DNA of 64,000 nucleotides from Luteimonas sp. YGD11-2 (GTDB lineage Bacteria; Pseudomonadota; Gammaproteobacteria; Xanthomonadales; Xanthomonadaceae), in the NCBI RefSeq assembly GCF_004118975.1, contig NZ_CP035376.1:1488001-1552000 (forward strand), given 5' to 3'. Positions within the stretch are counted from its first letter, which is position 1. Each line of letters starts with the position of its first letter. The notes below the pieces were generated by a model that had not been told where the DNA came from, made no database searches, and saw only the letters and a program-made list of their open reading frames with translations. Shown here piece after piece: positions 20,827 to 31,024 of this stretch. A program made the position numbers and the translations under genes.

Positions 20827-23800
20827 TCAGGCGTCGCGCGGCGGACGTGTATCGGCGCCGGTCTCCTGCACGGTCGCGGCATGCCCGCTGCCGTCGCCGT
20901 CGACACCGGCCTGTTCCCCGGCCTGTTCCCCGGCCTGCACGCCGTCTGCAGTGGCCTCGGCTTCGGCGTCGCGAGCGCTGCTGCCGAGCGGGTCCGGCGC
21001 ATTACCGGTCTTCGCGTCGAACAGGCCGGGCATCACCGGATCGGTCGCCGGCGCGGAAGGCATCGCCGGTGCTGCAGGCTGCTCCGCGGCTGCGGGTGCC
21101 GTGGCAATCTCCGGCGCGGCTTCGCTGCCGGCCACCGCGTCATCGGCAGGCGTCGGATTGACGACCGCAACCGGAACCGCAGCGTCGACCGGCGGCTCGG
21201 TGGCATCAGCCACTTCGGCCACCTCGGTCATGGGCTCCGGCTGGAGCCGCGCCGGTTCACCGACCGCAGGCTCCGTCTGCGCGGCGACCTGCTGCACAGT
21301 CGAGGCGTCGGCCGGCGACGCCGTCCCGGTCTGCGTGGTGCCGGCCGGCAACGGTGCGGCCCCGGCATCGGCGACGTCCACGGGCTGGGCGTGGGCAGGC
21401 GCGGGTGCGTCGGCCGGCGCTGCGGTGGCAGGCTCGCTGGCCACCGGCTCCGCCAGCGAGGGCAGCTCGGCGTCCGTGGTGGCCTCCACGGCTTCTGGCT
21501 CGACCTCGGGGCCACCGCGGTCATGGTTGGACCTGTAGCGATCCTGCGAGGCAGGCGGTGCCGGCTGCGGGTTCGCCTTCGCGGTTTCCGCTTCGGGCGC
21601 CGTTGCCTGCTGCGGTGCCGAGGCTGCAGCCGCGGCGGTCATCGCCACGGCGGAGGCGGCCACGCGGGCGGCAGCACGTTGCGCAGGTTCGGTGCCGGAC
21701 GCGATGTCCTGCATCGGCGCGGCGGCACGCTCGGGGGTCGCTGCCGGCATGTCGTCGAAGTCGAACTCGGGCTGCGAGCCATCGACGGCGGCCGTCGGGC
21801 CATCGGACGCGGCATCGTCGTCCTGCATCGCACCGTCCTCGCCAGCTGCGGCCTGTTCGCCGTTGCCGCGACGACGGCGGCGGCCACCGCGACGTCCGCG
21901 ACGGCGACGGCTGCCACCATCACCCTCGCCATTGCCGTCATCCGGTGCCGACCCGGCGTCGCTGCCGGTCGTGCCCGGGGCCGCCTCGGCGACGTCCGCT
22001 GCGAGCTGCACATTGGTATCGACTGCAGGCGATGCGGTGCTGGTCTCGACGGTTTCGACCGGGCTTGCGGCCATCGGCCTGGTGGCCTCGGTCGCCGCGG
22101 CGGTCACCGCGACGTCGTCGCGACGCGGCTCCTCGACCTGCCCACGCGGTGCCCCCGCGTCGGCCGCCTCGGACCTGCGTCCGCCCTGCTGCGGTGCGGG
22201 CTTCGGCTGCTTCGGCGGGCGCGGCTGCTTCTGCTGTCCGTTCTGCTGCGCTTGGGCGGCCGCCTGCTGTGCGCCCTGCGCACCCCTGGCGGCCTTCTCG
22301 CCCTTTTCAGGACGCTGCTCGGACTGCGCGTTGCGCGCATCACGGCCACCCTGCTGCATGTTGCGCTCGGCCTGCGCCGGCTTGGGACCGCGGCGCTCGT
22401 CGCGGCGTCCGTTGCCACCACCGCCGTCACGGCCCTGGCGGCGGTCACCGCGGCGAGCGCCGCGGCCATTGCGATCGGCCGAGGCGTCGTCGCGGTCCGC
22501 CTGTGGGCGGTTGCCGCGATTGCCGCCAGTGGCAGGTGCCGCCGGCTCGGAAGCGAACAGCCGCTTGAACCAGCCCACCAGGCCCGCGGCGGGCGCAGGT
22601 TGCGGTGCCGCGACAGGCGCCGCGGGCGCGGCAGCCGCCACCGGTGCAGGCGTCTCCTCACGCGGCTCGCGCACCGGCGCCGGCTGCGCCGGACGCACGT
22701 TGGTGACGGCCGGCGGCGGCACGTTGAGGTTGTTCTTGTTCAGCGCGATGGTCGCGAGCTTGCGCGGGGTGCCGCGCTGGTAGCTCGGCTTGCTGGTTTC
22801 CTCGCCGAGTTCGTTCTCGCGGATGCGGGTGACCTCGTAATGCGGGGTGTGCAGCTGCTCGTCGGCGACGATCACGATCGGCGCGGCATGGCGCTTCTCG
22901 ATCTCGGCCAGCGCGCCGCGCTTCTCGTTGAGCAGGTAGTTGGCGATCTCCACCGGCGCCTGCACCAGCACCTGGCCGGTGTTGTCCTTCATCGCGTGCT
23001 CTTCGGCCACGCGGATGATCGACAGCGACAGTGATTCGATGCTGCGCATGCGGCCGTGGCCATCACAGCGCGGGCAGACGATCTGGCTGGACTCGCCCAG
23101 GCTTGCACGCAGGCGCTGGCGGCTCATCTCCAGCAGGCCGAACTTCGAGATCCGGCCCAGCTGCACGCGCGCGCGGTCGTACTTGAGCGCGTTCTGCAGG
23201 CGGTTCTCGACCTCGCGCTGGTGCTTGGAGGACGACATGTCGATGAAGTCGATCACCACCAGGCCGCCCAGATCACGCAGGCGCAGCTGGCGGGCCACTT
23301 CGTCGGCGGCTTCCAGGTTGGTGTGGAACGCGGTTTCCTCGATGTCGCCGCCACGGGTGGCGCGCGCCGAGTTCACGTCCACCGCGGTCAGCGCCTCGGT
23401 CTGGTCGATCACCAGTGCGCCGCCCGACGGCAGGCGGATGGTGCGCTCGTAGGCGTTCTCGATCTGCGATTCGATCTGGAAACGGTTGAACAGCGGGGTG
23501 TCGTCGGTGTAGTGCTTGAGTTTGCGCAGGTTGTGCGGCATCACCTGCTCGACGAACTCCTTCGCCTCCTCGTACATCTCCGGGGTGTCGACGAGGATCT
23601 CGCCGATGTCGGCGCGCATGTAGTCGCGCAGCGCGCGGGTGATCAGGCGCGATTCCTGGTAGATCAGGAACGAGGCCGGCTTCGACAGCGCGGCGTCGCA
23701 GATCGCCTTCCAGATGCTGAGCAGGTAGTCGAGGTCCCACTGCAGCTCTTCGGCGTCACGGCCGACGCCGGCGGTGCGGATGATCACCCCCATCTCGTCG

Positions 23801-24279
23801 GGGATGTTGAGCTTGTCCATCGCCTCTTTCAGCGCCGCGCGGTCCTCGCCCTCGATGCGGCGCGACACGCCACCGGCAGTGGGCGAGTTCGGCATCAGCA
23901 CCATGTAGCGGCCGGCCAGCGAGATGAACGTGGTCAGGGCGGCACCCTTGTTGCCGCGCTCCTCCTTCTCGACCTGGACCACGACCTCCTGGCCTTCACG
24001 CAGCAGCTCGCGGATCCCGGCGTTGCGATGGTCGACGCCCGCCTGGTAGTAGTCGCGCGAGATTTCCTTCAGCGGCAGGAAGCCCTGGCGGTCCGCGCCG
24101 TAATCGACGAAGGCGGCTTCCAGCGAAGGTTCGAGCCGGGTGATGCGGCCCTTGTAGATGTTGGACTTGCGCTGTTCCTGGGACGGCTGCTCGATGTCGA
24201 TGTCGTAGAGCGTCTGTCCGTCAACGGTGGCCACGCGCAGTTCTTCAGCCTGCGTGGCGTTGATCAGCATGCGTTTCAT
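20827..24279 (-). CDS. rne: Ribonuclease E
   Basis: A 1150-residue endoribonuclease. The catalytic half (about residues 1-510) has the S1 RNA-binding domain (about 35-125), the RNase H-like and 5'-sensor parts, the magnesium-binding aspartates in [14 protein letters not shown] and [11 protein letters not shown], and the zinc-link CPRCDGHG. The C-terminal ~600 residues are disordered. They hold an Arg/Gly-rich stretch ([24 protein letters not shown]), a second basic block ([18 protein letters not shown]), and a long Ala/Pro/Glu tail that may scaffold a degradosome. It processes rRNA and tRNA precursors and starts mRNA decay. The start codon is preceded by a hairpin that covers the ribosome binding site. 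Confidence 0.97.
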   Translation of the reverse strand: MKRMLINATQAEELRVATVDGQTLYDIDIEQPSQEQRKSNIYKGRITRLEPSLEAAFVDYGADRQGFLPLKEISRDYYQAGVDHRNAGIRELLREGQEVVVQVEKEERGNKGAALTTFISLAGRYMVLMPNSPTAGGVSRRIEGEDRAALKEAMDKLNIPDEMGVIIRTAGVGRDAEELQWDLDYLLSIWKAICDAALSKPASFLIYQESRLITRALRDYMRADIGEILVDTPEMYEEAKEFVEQVMPHNLRKLKHYTDDTPLFNRFQIESQIENAYERTIRLPSGGALVIDQTEALTAVDVNSARATRGGDIEETAFHTNLEAADEVARQLRLRDLGGLVVIDFIDMSSSKHQREVENRLQNALKYDRARVQLGRISKFGLLEMSRQRLRASLGESSQIVCPRCDGHGRMRSIESLSLSIIRVAEEHAMKDNTGQVLVQAPVEIANYLLNEKRGALAEIEKRHAAPIVIVADEQLHTPHYEVTRIRENELGEETSKPSYQRGTPRKLATIALNKNNLNVPPPAVTNVRPAQPAPVREPREETPAPVAAAAPAAPVAAPQPAPAAGLVGWFKRLFASEPAAPATGGNRGNRPQADRDDASADRNGRGARRGDRRQGRDGGGGNGRRDERRGPKPAQAERNMQQGGRDARNAQSEQRPEKGEKAARGAQGAQQAAAQAQQNGQQKQPRPPKQPKPAPQQGGRRSEAADAGAPRGQVEEPRRDDVAVTAAATEATRPMAASPVETVETSTASPAVDTNVQLAADVAEAAPGTTGSDAGSAPDDGNGEGDGGSRRRRGRRGGRRRRRGNGEQAAAGEDGAMQDDDAASDGPTAAVDGSQPEFDFDDMPAATPERAAAPMQDIASGTEPAQRAAARVAASAVAMTAAAAASAPQQATAPEAETAKANPQPAPPASQDRYRSNHDRGGPEVEPEAVEATTDAELPSLAEPVASEPATAAPADAPAPAHAQPVDVADAGAAPLPAGTTQTGTASPADASTVQQVAAQTEPAVGEPARLQPEPMTEVAEVADATEPPVDAAVPVAVVNPTPADDAVAGSEAAPEIATAPAAAEQPAAPAMPSAPATDPVMPGLFDAKTGNAPDPLGSSARDAEAEATADGVQAGEQAGEQAGVDGDGSGHAATVQETGADTRPPRDA

Positions 24280-24744
24280 GGGTGCGTTCCTCGCGCGCTA
24301 CACCGCGCGGAACGCCGGGGGCGTCTCGCCTCTGGAGACTTGGACCGCGTCACCCGGGACAAGCCCGGGGGGCAGGGCAATGGGATGCCCCGGCGCCTGG
24401 CGGCGCGGCCTTGGGTATTCCAGCGCTGCGACACCACGGCGTACCGCGGGAGCGCTTGTTCTTCGTTGTCTGTTTGAAGGCCGGAGGCGGGTCGGCTGGG
24501 CCGTCCGCCACGCGGGTCATGTTCATTACACCGGAACCTCGCGGGCCGGACGATGGCCGGGTCTGCCAATGAGCCGCTAACATGTCCGCCCCGGGGGCGG
24601 TGGCCGCGCACTGCATCGGAATCGAAGGAAGGTGGGCTTTCGGCCCCCGCGCGCGGCGCCGGCCATCTCGGCCGCACAGCTCGCAACTCCCTGCGAAATC
24701 AAACCCTTATCTCGCGCGGCGAGTGTAGCAGATCAAAATCGCCG
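24280..24744. other. 465-nt divergent intergenic region between rne and rluC
   Basis: No gene recognised. It should hold the long rne 5' leader and both promoters. Besides the hairpin at the rne start, a GC-rich inverted repeat (CCGCC/GGCGG) lies near 24590-24602. Divergent rne/rluC with a long rne leader is the usual proteobacterial arrangement. Confidence 0.6.
24284..24315 (-). promoter_or_regulatory. Hairpin covering the rne ribosome binding site
   Basis: Arms GCGTTCC (24284-24290) and GGAACGC (24309-24315) pair over 7 bp, with a further GC-rich inner helix. On the minus strand the Shine-Dalgarno GAGGAA (24287-24292), 7 nt before the ATG, lies mostly inside the 3' arm. The fold would hide the start site. 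RNase E is known to autoregulate through its 5' leader in Escherichia coli; that this hairpin does so here is inference. Confidence 0.55.
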
Positions 24745-25710
24745 ATGTCCCATTCAGAACCGCCCCAACGCGCCGGTGGCGCCCGCACTGTCCGGGTGCC
24801 CGACGACCGTGACGGCCAGCGTCTCGACAACTTCCTGCTCGGCCAGCTGAAAGGCGCACCGCGCAGCCTTGTCTACAAGCTCGTGCGCTCCGGGCAGGTG
24901 CGCGTGAATGGCGGCCGTGCCAAGGCCGAGCGCAAGCTCGCCGGCGGCGACGAGGTGCGGATCCCGCCGGTGCGGCTGGAGGAGGCAGGCGCCAGCGGTC
25001 GCCCGGCGAAGGGGCTGCTGCAGGCGATCGAATCGGCGGTCGTGTATGAGGATGCCCGCCTGCTGGCCCTGAACAAGCCGTCGGGGATTGCCAGCCACGG
25101 CGGCAGCGGGATCAGCTTCGGGGTGATCGAGACCCTGCGCGCCTTGCGGCCGGACGAACCCTTCGAACTGGTCCATCGCCTCGACCGCGATACCTCCGGC
25201 CTGCTGGTCATCGCGAAGAAACGCTCGGCACTGACCACCCTGCAGGCGCTCATGCGCGAGGATGACGGGGGCATCGCCAAGCGCTACCTCGCGTTGCTGG
25301 TCGGGCGGATGCCGGACGGCACCATGACGGTCGATGCGCCGCTGCATGTCGGCCTGCGCCAGGGCGGCGAGCGCCATGTGCAGGTCAACGACGCCGGCAA
25401 GCCGTCGGTCAGCCACTTCCGCGTGCTGGAACGTCGTGGCGGCCACTCCTGGTGCGAGGTACGCATCGAGACCGGCCGCACCCACCAGATCCGCGTGCAT
25501 GCCCAGCACATCGGCCATCCGGTGGCCGGCGACGACAAGTACGGCGATCCCGAGGTGAACCGCCGGCTGCGCGAGCAGATCGGGCTCAAGCGCCTGGCCC
25601 TGCATGCCGCATCGATGGAGTTCGCGCTCGAGGGCGGCAGCGTGCCCTATGTATTGCATGCGCCGCTGGCGCCGGAGCTCGCGACCGCACTGGATGCGCT
25701 GGGCGGCTGA
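24745..25710 (+). CDS. rluC: 23S rRNA pseudouridine synthase RluC
   Basis: A 321-residue protein: N-terminal S4 RNA-binding domain (about residues 22-80, GQRLDNFLLGQLKGAPRSLVYKLVRSGQVRVNGGRAK) and RluA-type catalytic domain. The catalytic aspartate is in HRLDRDTSGLLVIAK, and GRTHQIRVHAQHIGHPVAGD is a family hallmark. It makes pseudouridines at several 23S rRNA positions. Start 24745 follows from the S4 domain position; the upstream 64 codons of open frame have no similarity. Confidence 0.95.
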   Translation: MSHSEPPQRAGGARTVRVPDDRDGQRLDNFLLGQLKGAPRSLVYKLVRSGQVRVNGGRAKAERKLAGGDEVRIPPVRLEEAGASGRPAKGLLQAIESAVVYEDARLLALNKPSGIASHGGSGISFGVIETLRALRPDEPFELVHRLDRDTSGLLVIAKKRSALTTLQALMREDDGGIAKRYLALLVGRMPDGTMTVDAPLHVGLRQGGERHVQVNDAGKPSVSHFRVLERRGGHSWCEVRIETGRTHQIRVHAQHIGHPVAGDDKYGDPEVNRRLREQIGLKRLALHAASMEFALEGGSVPYVLHAPLAPELATALDALGG

Positions 25711-25937
25711 GCCGGCCGCCGCGGGTTGACGCGGATGAACGCGGGTCACGGCAACGCGTGGCGGGTGGCCACAATGAAGCGGGGGTCGATACGCCCCTCG
25801 CGCGCCCGGCGTTATCGGTCCAGGTTACGGCGCGCAGATCGGCCATGGAGCGACCGTGCGGGAAGGCGCATCCGGATGGCGAGCCACCGTTTCGCGTGAT
25901 CCGTGCCCCCTTGGGCCGATCCGCGGCGGAGCCGCTG

Positions 25938-26279
25938 TCAGCCCAGCAGCGCGTCGGCCTTTGCCGCGCAGATGAAGTCGTTCTCGGACAGGCCGCCGAC
26001 ATCGTGGGTCGACCAGCGCACCACGCAGCGGTCGTAGTGCACGCCGAGGTCGGGGTGGTGGTCCTCGCGATGGGCGATGAAGGCCAGTGCGTTCACGAAG
26101 GCCATGGTGCGGTGGTAGTCGTCGAAGCGGAACGTGCGCACCAGTGCGTGGCCGTTCTCGGCGAGTGCCCATTCCGGCAGTTCCGGCAAAAGTTCGCGCA
26201 GGCGCGCTTCGGGAAGCCGGTGTTCGACACCCCTGCGGGGGATGCAATGGGCCTGTGCAAGCGGCACGAGATCGGACAT
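25938..26279 (-). CDS. phhB: Pterin-4a-carbinolamine dehydratase
   Basis: A 113-residue protein with the family core [53 protein letters not shown]. The HHPD motif carries the active-site histidines. It regenerates tetrahydrobiopterin after aromatic amino acid hydroxylation and can act in pterin salvage. No phenylalanine hydroxylase is in the window. GAGGAG precedes ATG 26279. It is divergent from nfuA, 96 nt apart. Confidence 0.93.
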   Translation of the reverse strand: MSDLVPLAQAHCIPRRGVEHRLPEARLRELLPELPEWALAENGHALVRTFRFDDYHRTMAFVNALAFIAHREDHHPDLGVHYDRCVVRWSTHDVGGLSENDFICAAKADALLG

Positions 26280-26363
26280 GGCGGGCTCCTCGGTAATCCA
26301 ACCGCAGGCCAACGGCGCAGTGCCGCGCACGTCGGCGTTCCGGAAAAGGTGTGACGGGAGGGC

Positions 26364-26369
26364 TAGAAT
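26364..26369 (+). promoter_or_regulatory. Leaderless promoter -10 of nfuA
   Basis: TAGAAT is followed by only 6 nt (ACGCCG) before the ATG, placing the transcription start at or next to the start codon. Confidence 0.6.
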
Positions 26370-26375
26370 ACGCCG

Positions 26376-26969
26376 ATGATCCAGATCTCCGACAGCGCGC
26401 AGACCCACTTCCGTACCCTGATCGAACGCGAAGGCCTTCCCGGCCTGGGCGTCCGCCTGGCCGCCATGCACGCGGGCACCTCGCGCGCCGATGTGCGCCT
26501 CGAGTTCGCCGAACCCGGCGACCTGCAGGGCGACGAGTGGGCCGTCGACTGCGAGGGCTTCACGCTGTGGTTGGAAGCCGCGAGCGTGCGCTGGCTCGAC
26601 GGCGCCGAGATCGACTACGCGACGCAGGCCACCGGTGGCCAGCTGCAGATCCGCGCCCCGAAGATCAAGGGCGAGGTGCCGGCGGATTCGGCGTCGCTGG
26701 TCGAGCGCGTCCGCTGGCTTGTGGAGCACGAGATCAACCCGCAGCTGGCCCAGCATCGCGGCCATGTATCGGTGGTGGAAGTGACCGGCGACGGCGTGGT
26801 GGTGCTGCGTTTCGGTGGCGGCTGCCACGGCTGCGGCATGGCCGACGTGACCCTCAAGCAGGGCATCGAGAAGACCCTGATGGAGAAGGTGCCGGGGGTG
26901 ACCGCCGTGCGCGACGCCACCGACCACGACACCGGCGACGCGCCGTACGTGCCGCGCGACGTCGCCTGA
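26376..26969 (+). CDS. nfuA: Fe-S biogenesis protein NfuA
   Basis: A 197-residue protein with an N-terminal degenerate A-type scaffold domain (about residues 1-95) and a C-terminal Nfu domain containing [22 protein letters not shown]. The CxxC pair binds a 4Fe-4S cluster at the dimer interface. NfuA delivers clusters to target enzymes, especially under stress. Transcribed from an apparently leaderless promoter. Normal family length. Confidence 0.96.
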   Translation: MIQISDSAQTHFRTLIEREGLPGLGVRLAAMHAGTSRADVRLEFAEPGDLQGDEWAVDCEGFTLWLEAASVRWLDGAEIDYATQATGGQLQIRAPKIKGEVPADSASLVERVRWLVEHEINPQLAQHRGHVSVVEVTGDGVVVLRFGGGCHGCGMADVTLKQGIEKTLMEKVPGVTAVRDATDHDTGDAPYVPRDVA

Positions 26970-26985
26970 CAGGGCCCCGGCGCGA

Positions 26986-28596
26986 GTGTTCTCCTCCGCC
27001 GAACTGATTTCCGCGCTGCACAGGCGCCAGCGCCGCTCCATCCGTCCACCCTTGCCGGCCGGCGTGTTCCCGCCCGGCTGGCAGACATGGCTGGACACGC
27101 TGCGCGCGCGTCCCGGCCAGGTGCGCGGCGCGGCGGCTGCCGACATCGTCGCGCTGCTGGCGGCGCGCGAGCCGCGCCCGCTGCCGCCGGGGGAGGTGCT
27201 GGCGAACCGCTGGCAGGTGTTCACCACCCTGTGGCGGCAACACTGGGAACCGGCTCCCGATGATGAGCGCGGCACGCGGCGGCTGTCCGGCGCGGTCTCC
27301 GGCGTGCTGCATCTGCTCGGGCTGTTCCTGCTCGGCTGGCTGTTGATCGTGCCGCCGTGGGCCGGCCCGAGCCAGGTCGGTGACGACAGCGTCATCGAGG
27401 TGACGTGGATCGGCGAAGGCACTCCACGCGACGAGGGGGGCGGCCCACCCGCGTCGGCCGACGCCGAGGACACTTCCGAACCGCAGCGGTCGTCGTCGGC
27501 TCCACCCCCGCCGCCGACGGCCCGGCCGGAACCCGCTGCGGCGAGCGTCGCGCAGGAGTCGCCGCCGCCGACGCCACAGCCCGCGCCAGCGGTCGCGGAG
27601 CAGCCGCTCGTGGTCACCGAGACCCCGACGCCCGATACCACCTTCCTGATTCCGCCACCGCCGGAGGTTCCGGTACTGCAGCCGACGCTGCGCGAGCGCA
27701 CCGTGGAGTTGCGTGACCGCGAGATCCCGGTGCAGGAGCCGGTGGAACTGGCCCAGCCCACGCCTCCCGAGCTGCGGCCGGTGGAAATGGCCGCCGCGCC
27801 GCGTATCGAGCAACCGGTGGTGGAGCTGGCCGAACGCGAGGTGGTGGTTCCGATCCGCCGTGCCGAGGTGCCGCGGATCGCGGCGCCATCCGTGGAGGCC
27901 CCCGTCGTCGAACGCGATGCGCCGGCGGCTCCGGTGCGCGAGATCGCGCTGCGCGACACATCGCAAGGGCAGGGGACCGCCAGTGTTGACGCCGCGGCGT
28001 CGACGCCCTCGTCCTCCGCAAGCGCCAGTGCGGGCGCGACCCGGTCCAGCGATGCGGGCACCCGGCCGGATGCAACCGCCGCCGGGGCCGGCGCGACCGC
28101 GTCACCGGCGCCCGGAGCGATCCCGTCAGCGCGCCCCGGCGACGACTGGGATACCGCGGCGCAGGATCGCCCGGGTGGACAGGCCGGCACTGCTGGGCTG
28201 TTCAACCGCGACGGACGTCCACAGCTGCCGCCGGGGGCCGGCGGGCGCGTTGGTGGCGGACTGCCCCCGGGCACGATCACCGAGGACTACGAGAAGATCG
28301 ACCGCATGGGCACCTGGCTGCGCCGTCCATCCTCGGATTTCGAACCGACCTCGCTCGACCCCTTCTGGGTGCCCCACGAGAACCTGCTCGAGGAATGGGT
28401 GCGCCGCAGCGTGCGCACGGTGCTGATCCCGATCCCCGGTACCAGCAAGTCCATCCGCTGCGACGTGTCGCTGCTGGCCCTGGGGGGGCGCTGCGGGGTC
28501 ACCGACCCCAACATGCAGGACGTCGAAGCGGAGGCGCGACCGCCACCGGACATCCCCTGGAAGCCGGAACTGCAGGAAGGCAACGACGCCTGGTAA
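26986..28596 (+). CDS. Proline-rich single-span membrane protein of unknown function
   Basis: A 536-residue protein starting with GTG, 16 nt after nfuA. A basic soluble N-terminus (about residues 1-100) leads to one strong membrane helix ([21 protein letters not shown]). The next ~270 residues are repetitive Pro/Glu/Val/Ala-rich sequence with recurring EVP/VEA/ELAE blocks. The C-terminal ~100 residues (from [20 protein letters not shown]) are compact and aromatic, with two cysteines (SIRCDVS, GGRCGVT) that could form a disulfide. The layout resembles a TonB-like or envelope-spanning tether, but no TonB domain is seen. It resembles proteins annotated as 'transmembrane repetitive protein' in xanthomonads. 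Confidence 0.75.
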   Translation: MFSSAELISALHRRQRRSIRPPLPAGVFPPGWQTWLDTLRARPGQVRGAAAADIVALLAAREPRPLPPGEVLANRWQVFTTLWRQHWEPAPDDERGTRRLSGAVSGVLHLLGLFLLGWLLIVPPWAGPSQVGDDSVIEVTWIGEGTPRDEGGGPPASADAEDTSEPQRSSSAPPPPPTARPEPAAASVAQESPPPTPQPAPAVAEQPLVVTETPTPDTTFLIPPPPEVPVLQPTLRERTVELRDREIPVQEPVELAQPTPPELRPVEMAAAPRIEQPVVELAEREVVVPIRRAEVPRIAAPSVEAPVVERDAPAAPVREIALRDTSQGQGTASVDAAASTPSSSASASAGATRSSDAGTRPDATAAGAGATASPAPGAIPSARPGDDWDTAAQDRPGGQAGTAGLFNRDGRPQLPPGAGGRVGGGLPPGTITEDYEKIDRMGTWLRRPSSDFEPTSLDPFWVPHENLLEEWVRRSVRTVLIPIPGTSKSIRCDVSLLALGGRCGVTDPNMQDVEAEARPPPDIPWKPELQEGNDAW

Positions 28597-28609
28597 GCCC
28601 CCAACGAAC

Positions 28610-28631
28610 GACGGAGCCTTGCGGCTCCGTC
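28610..28631. terminator. Hairpin between convergent genes (28.6 kb)
   Basis: A 9-bp perfect stem GACGGAGCC/GGCTCCGTC with a TTGC loop, 14 nt after the upstream stop. There is only a poor T run on either side, but the site lies between convergent genes, so a bidirectional stop is plausible. Confidence 0.6.
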
Positions 28632-28655
28632 GGTGTCGTTGCGGCGTGTTGTCCC

Positions 28656-29090
28656 TCAGCGCTGCGAGTGCGCCGCTTCCAGGGTGACGATCTGCGACGG
28701 GCGCGAACCGAAGTACGCCGCGAGATCGGCGATCTCCTGGTCGTTGAGGCCGGAAGCCTGGTTGGCCATCAGCGCGTTCGAGCGCTCGCCGGCACGGTAG
28801 GCCATCAGCGCGTGCGCGAGGTAATCGGCGTACTGGCCGCCCAGCTTCGGGTAGGTGGGGTCGAGCGGCTCGTTGCCGTCGGGGCCGTGGCAGTCGATGC
28901 AGGACTGGCCGGTGGCCTCGCCCTTGGTGTGCGCCAGCGCTTCGCCCTGTTCCACGCGGCCCTTGGGCAGGCCAGCGGACGAGGAACGGTTCTGGGCGGT
29001 GGCGGCATGCTCGCTGTCGTTGCTGCCGGAGCAGGCCGACAGCAGCAGGGCGGTGGCGATCGGAAAGGCGATGAGATGCAGACGGGTCAT
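28656..29090 (-). CDS. c-type cytochrome, probable lipoprotein
   Basis: A 144-residue class I cytochrome c. The N-terminal signal ends in LLLSACSGS, an LSAC lipobox. The heme site is CIDCH (about residue 64) and the distal methionine region is probably SNALMANQ. It belongs to the small cytochrome c4/c5-like diheme-subunit family and likely carries electrons in the periplasm. It follows another small cytochrome by 8 nt; together they form a two-gene operon. Confidence 0.9.
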   Translation of the reverse strand: MTRLHLIAFPIATALLLSACSGSNDSEHAATAQNRSSSAGLPKGRVEQGEALAHTKGEATGQSCIDCHGPDGNEPLDPTYPKLGGQYADYLAHALMAYRAGERSNALMANQASGLNDQEIADLAAYFGSRPSQIVTLEAAHSQR

Positions 29091-29098
29091 GGCGCGGC

Positions 29099-29437
29099 TC
29101 ACTGCTGCAGGCTGGACAGGAACGCCGCGATATCCGCGATGTCCTGGTCGGAGAAGCTCTTTGCCTGCACTTCCATGGTCGGGTGCCGGCGACCGCTGTT
29201 GCGGTATTCGGTCAGCGCGTTGACCAGGTAGGGCTCGGGCTGGCCGCCGATCTTCGGCACGCGATAGTTGGGATACGCGTTCTTGTAGTTCGGGATGCCG
29301 TGGCAGCCGTGGCACGTGTAGGTCAGCATGCGACCGTTTTCGAGGTCGGGTGTGCCGGTGGCCGGCTGCGGCTGCTGCGCATGGGCCGCGCTGGCGGCGG
29401 CAAGGGCAATACAGGCGGCAAGTAGCGGTCGCATCAT
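29099..29437 (-). CDS. Periplasmic c-type cytochrome
   Basis: A 112-residue monoheme cytochrome c. A cleavable signal (MMRPLLAACIALAAASAAHA) is followed by the heme motif CHGCH in LTYTCHGCHGIPNYKNAYPNYRVPKIGG; the axial Met is probably in HPTMEVQAK. The start is set by GGAA 6 nt before 29437; ATG 29434 is next to it. It leads the pair with the second cytochrome. Partner enzymes are not in the window. Confidence 0.9.
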   Translation of the reverse strand: MMRPLLAACIALAAASAAHAQQPQPATGTPDLENGRMLTYTCHGCHGIPNYKNAYPNYRVPKIGGQPEPYLVNALTEYRNSGRRHPTMEVQAKSFSDQDIADIAAFLSSLQQ

Positions 29438-29893
29438 GTTGTTCCGCATTCCTGTTGGCTGGGTTCGCGTGGCGTGGGCCGGAAGGGATCGGGCACCCGC
29501 TTCCCCTGGCGCGCAATCGCCCGAGTATAGCCTGCGTTCACCGTGCATCCCAAGATGCGCGGCCATCGATGTCCGGGGCCACCATCCCGCTGCGGGCATG
29601 GCCAGGCGCGGCACGTGGCGGCGTTGGTGGCGCCATGGAGATGCGTCGGCCCGGGCGTGATGGCTTACGATGCGCGCCCGGCATCACGGGACCGGAGCGG
29701 GGGTGCCGCTGGTCACCCACGATGCCGGATGGGGAACCGGAACTTCGGGCGCATCGGGCGGACCAACAGGTCGTCGCCTGCGGCGGCGGGTGGCTCGCCA
29801 CGAGTCACCATGACCTTCGGCGGATGGTGTCGCCGGGTCCTGGTGATATACATAACTACAACACCAATCACACGTTTTCGGGGATCCACGGAC
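29438..29893. other. 456-nt divergent intergenic region upstream of the RND operon
   Basis: No gene recognised; open frames here have no recognisable domain. An A/T-rich patch at 29842-29872, unusual for this genome, lies just upstream of the efflux operon and probably contains its promoter. No regulator gene is adjacent. Confidence 0.55.
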
Positions 29894-31024
29894 ATGCGTT
29901 CGTATCGTGTAGCGGCCACGCGCCGGCGCCAGGGCCTGACGGCCATCGGAATGGTCTTCCTGTTCGCCCTGCTCGCGGGCTGCGGCAAGGGGTCGGGCGA
30001 TGCCGCGGCAAAGGAACAGGCCGATCCGGCCGCCACCGCGGTGCCGGTGGAAACGGCGGAAGCCTCGCGGCGTGCGATCGCGGCGAGCTACACCGGCACG
30101 GCGCCACTGGAAGCGCAGGCCGAAGCCCAGGTGGTCGCTAAGACCTCCGGCGTCGCGTTGCAGGTGCTGGTGGAGGAAGGCGATGTCGTCCGCGCGGGGC
30201 AACCGCTGGTGCGGCTCGACCCCGACCGCGCGCGCCTCAACCTGGCGCAGCTGCAGGCGCAGCTGAGCAAGCTCGAGAGCAACTTCAACCGCTCCGACCG
30301 GCTGGCTTCGCAGCAGCTCATCAGCGCCGGTGACCACGAGCAGCTCAAGTACGACCTCGAGAATGTGCGGGCGGCCTACCGGCTCGCGCAGCTCGAGCTG
30401 TCGTACACCAACGTCGTCGCACCGATCTCCGGCGTGGTGGCCTCGCGGTCGATCAAGACCGGCAATTTCGTGCAGATCAACACGCCGATCCTGCGCATCA
30501 TCGACAACTCGCGCCTCGAGGCCACGCTCAACGTGCCCGAGCGTGAACTCGCCACCCTGCGCGCCGGTCTGCCGGTGCGCCTGCAGGTGGACGCGCTGCC
30601 CGGCCGCGAGTTCGTCGGCACGGTCGACCGCGTGGCGCCGGTGGTGGATGCGGGCAGCGGCACGTTCCGGGTGATCTGCGCGTTCGCCGGCGACAACCTG
30701 CAGCCGGGTATGTTCGGCCGCATCCGCATCGACTACGACGAGCGCGCCGACGCGCTCACGATCCCGCGCCTGGCATTGCTCGACGACGAGGGCGAGCCCT
30801 CGGTGTACGTGGTGCGCGAAGGCAAGGCGGTGCGCACGCCGATCGAGCTCGGCTATATCGACGGCAACTTCGTCGAGGTCCGCAAGGGTCTCGAGCCAGG
30901 CGACGCGGTGGTGACCGCCGGCAAGGTGGCCCTGCGCGACGGCGGCCTGGTGCAGGTGATCGGCCCGCGCATGGCGGCAGCGGCGGCCGACGCATCCAAC
31001 GACAGCAGCGGCGAACGTCAATGA
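29894..31024 (+). CDS. RND efflux periplasmic adaptor (membrane fusion) lipoprotein
   Basis: A 376-residue adaptor. A hydrophobic N-terminus ends in FALLAGCGKG, an LAGC lipobox, so it is inner-membrane anchored by lipid. Barrel-sandwich, alpha-hairpin and beta-barrel domains follow in the usual order: ETAEASRRAIAASYTGTAPLEAQAEAQVVAKTSG, a heptad region RARLNLAQLQAQLSKLESNFNRSDRLASQQL, and YTNVVAPISGVVASRSIKTGNFV. It joins two RND pumps to an outer-membrane channel. Its stop overlaps the first pump gene by 4 nt. Confidence 0.94.
   Translation: MRSYRVAATRRRQGLTAIGMVFLFALLAGCGKGSGDAAAKEQADPAATAVPVETAEASRRAIAASYTGTAPLEAQAEAQVVAKTSGVALQVLVEEGDVVRAGQPLVRLDPDRARLNLAQLQAQLSKLESNFNRSDRLASQQLISAGDHEQLKYDLENVRAAYRLAQLELSYTNVVAPISGVVASRSIKTGNFVQINTPILRIIDNSRLEATLNVPERELATLRAGLPVRLQVDALPGREFVGTVDRVAPVVDAGSGTFRVICAFAGDNLQPGMFGRIRIDYDERADALTIPRLALLDDEGEPSVYVVREGKAVRTPIELGYIDGNFVEVRKGLEPGDAVVTAGKVALRDGGLVQVIGPRMAAAAADASNDSSGERQ

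Noticed and set aside
19476..21002. Long minus-strand frame over the tRNA array and the response regulator
   Set aside because: The translated repeats come from reading tRNA-like sequence backwards, and the rest is antisense to a clear response regulator.
29538..29801. Minus-strand frame in the gap upstream of the RND operon as a possible regulator
   Set aside because: No helix-turn-helix or any recognisable domain; Pro/Arg/Ser-rich composition.
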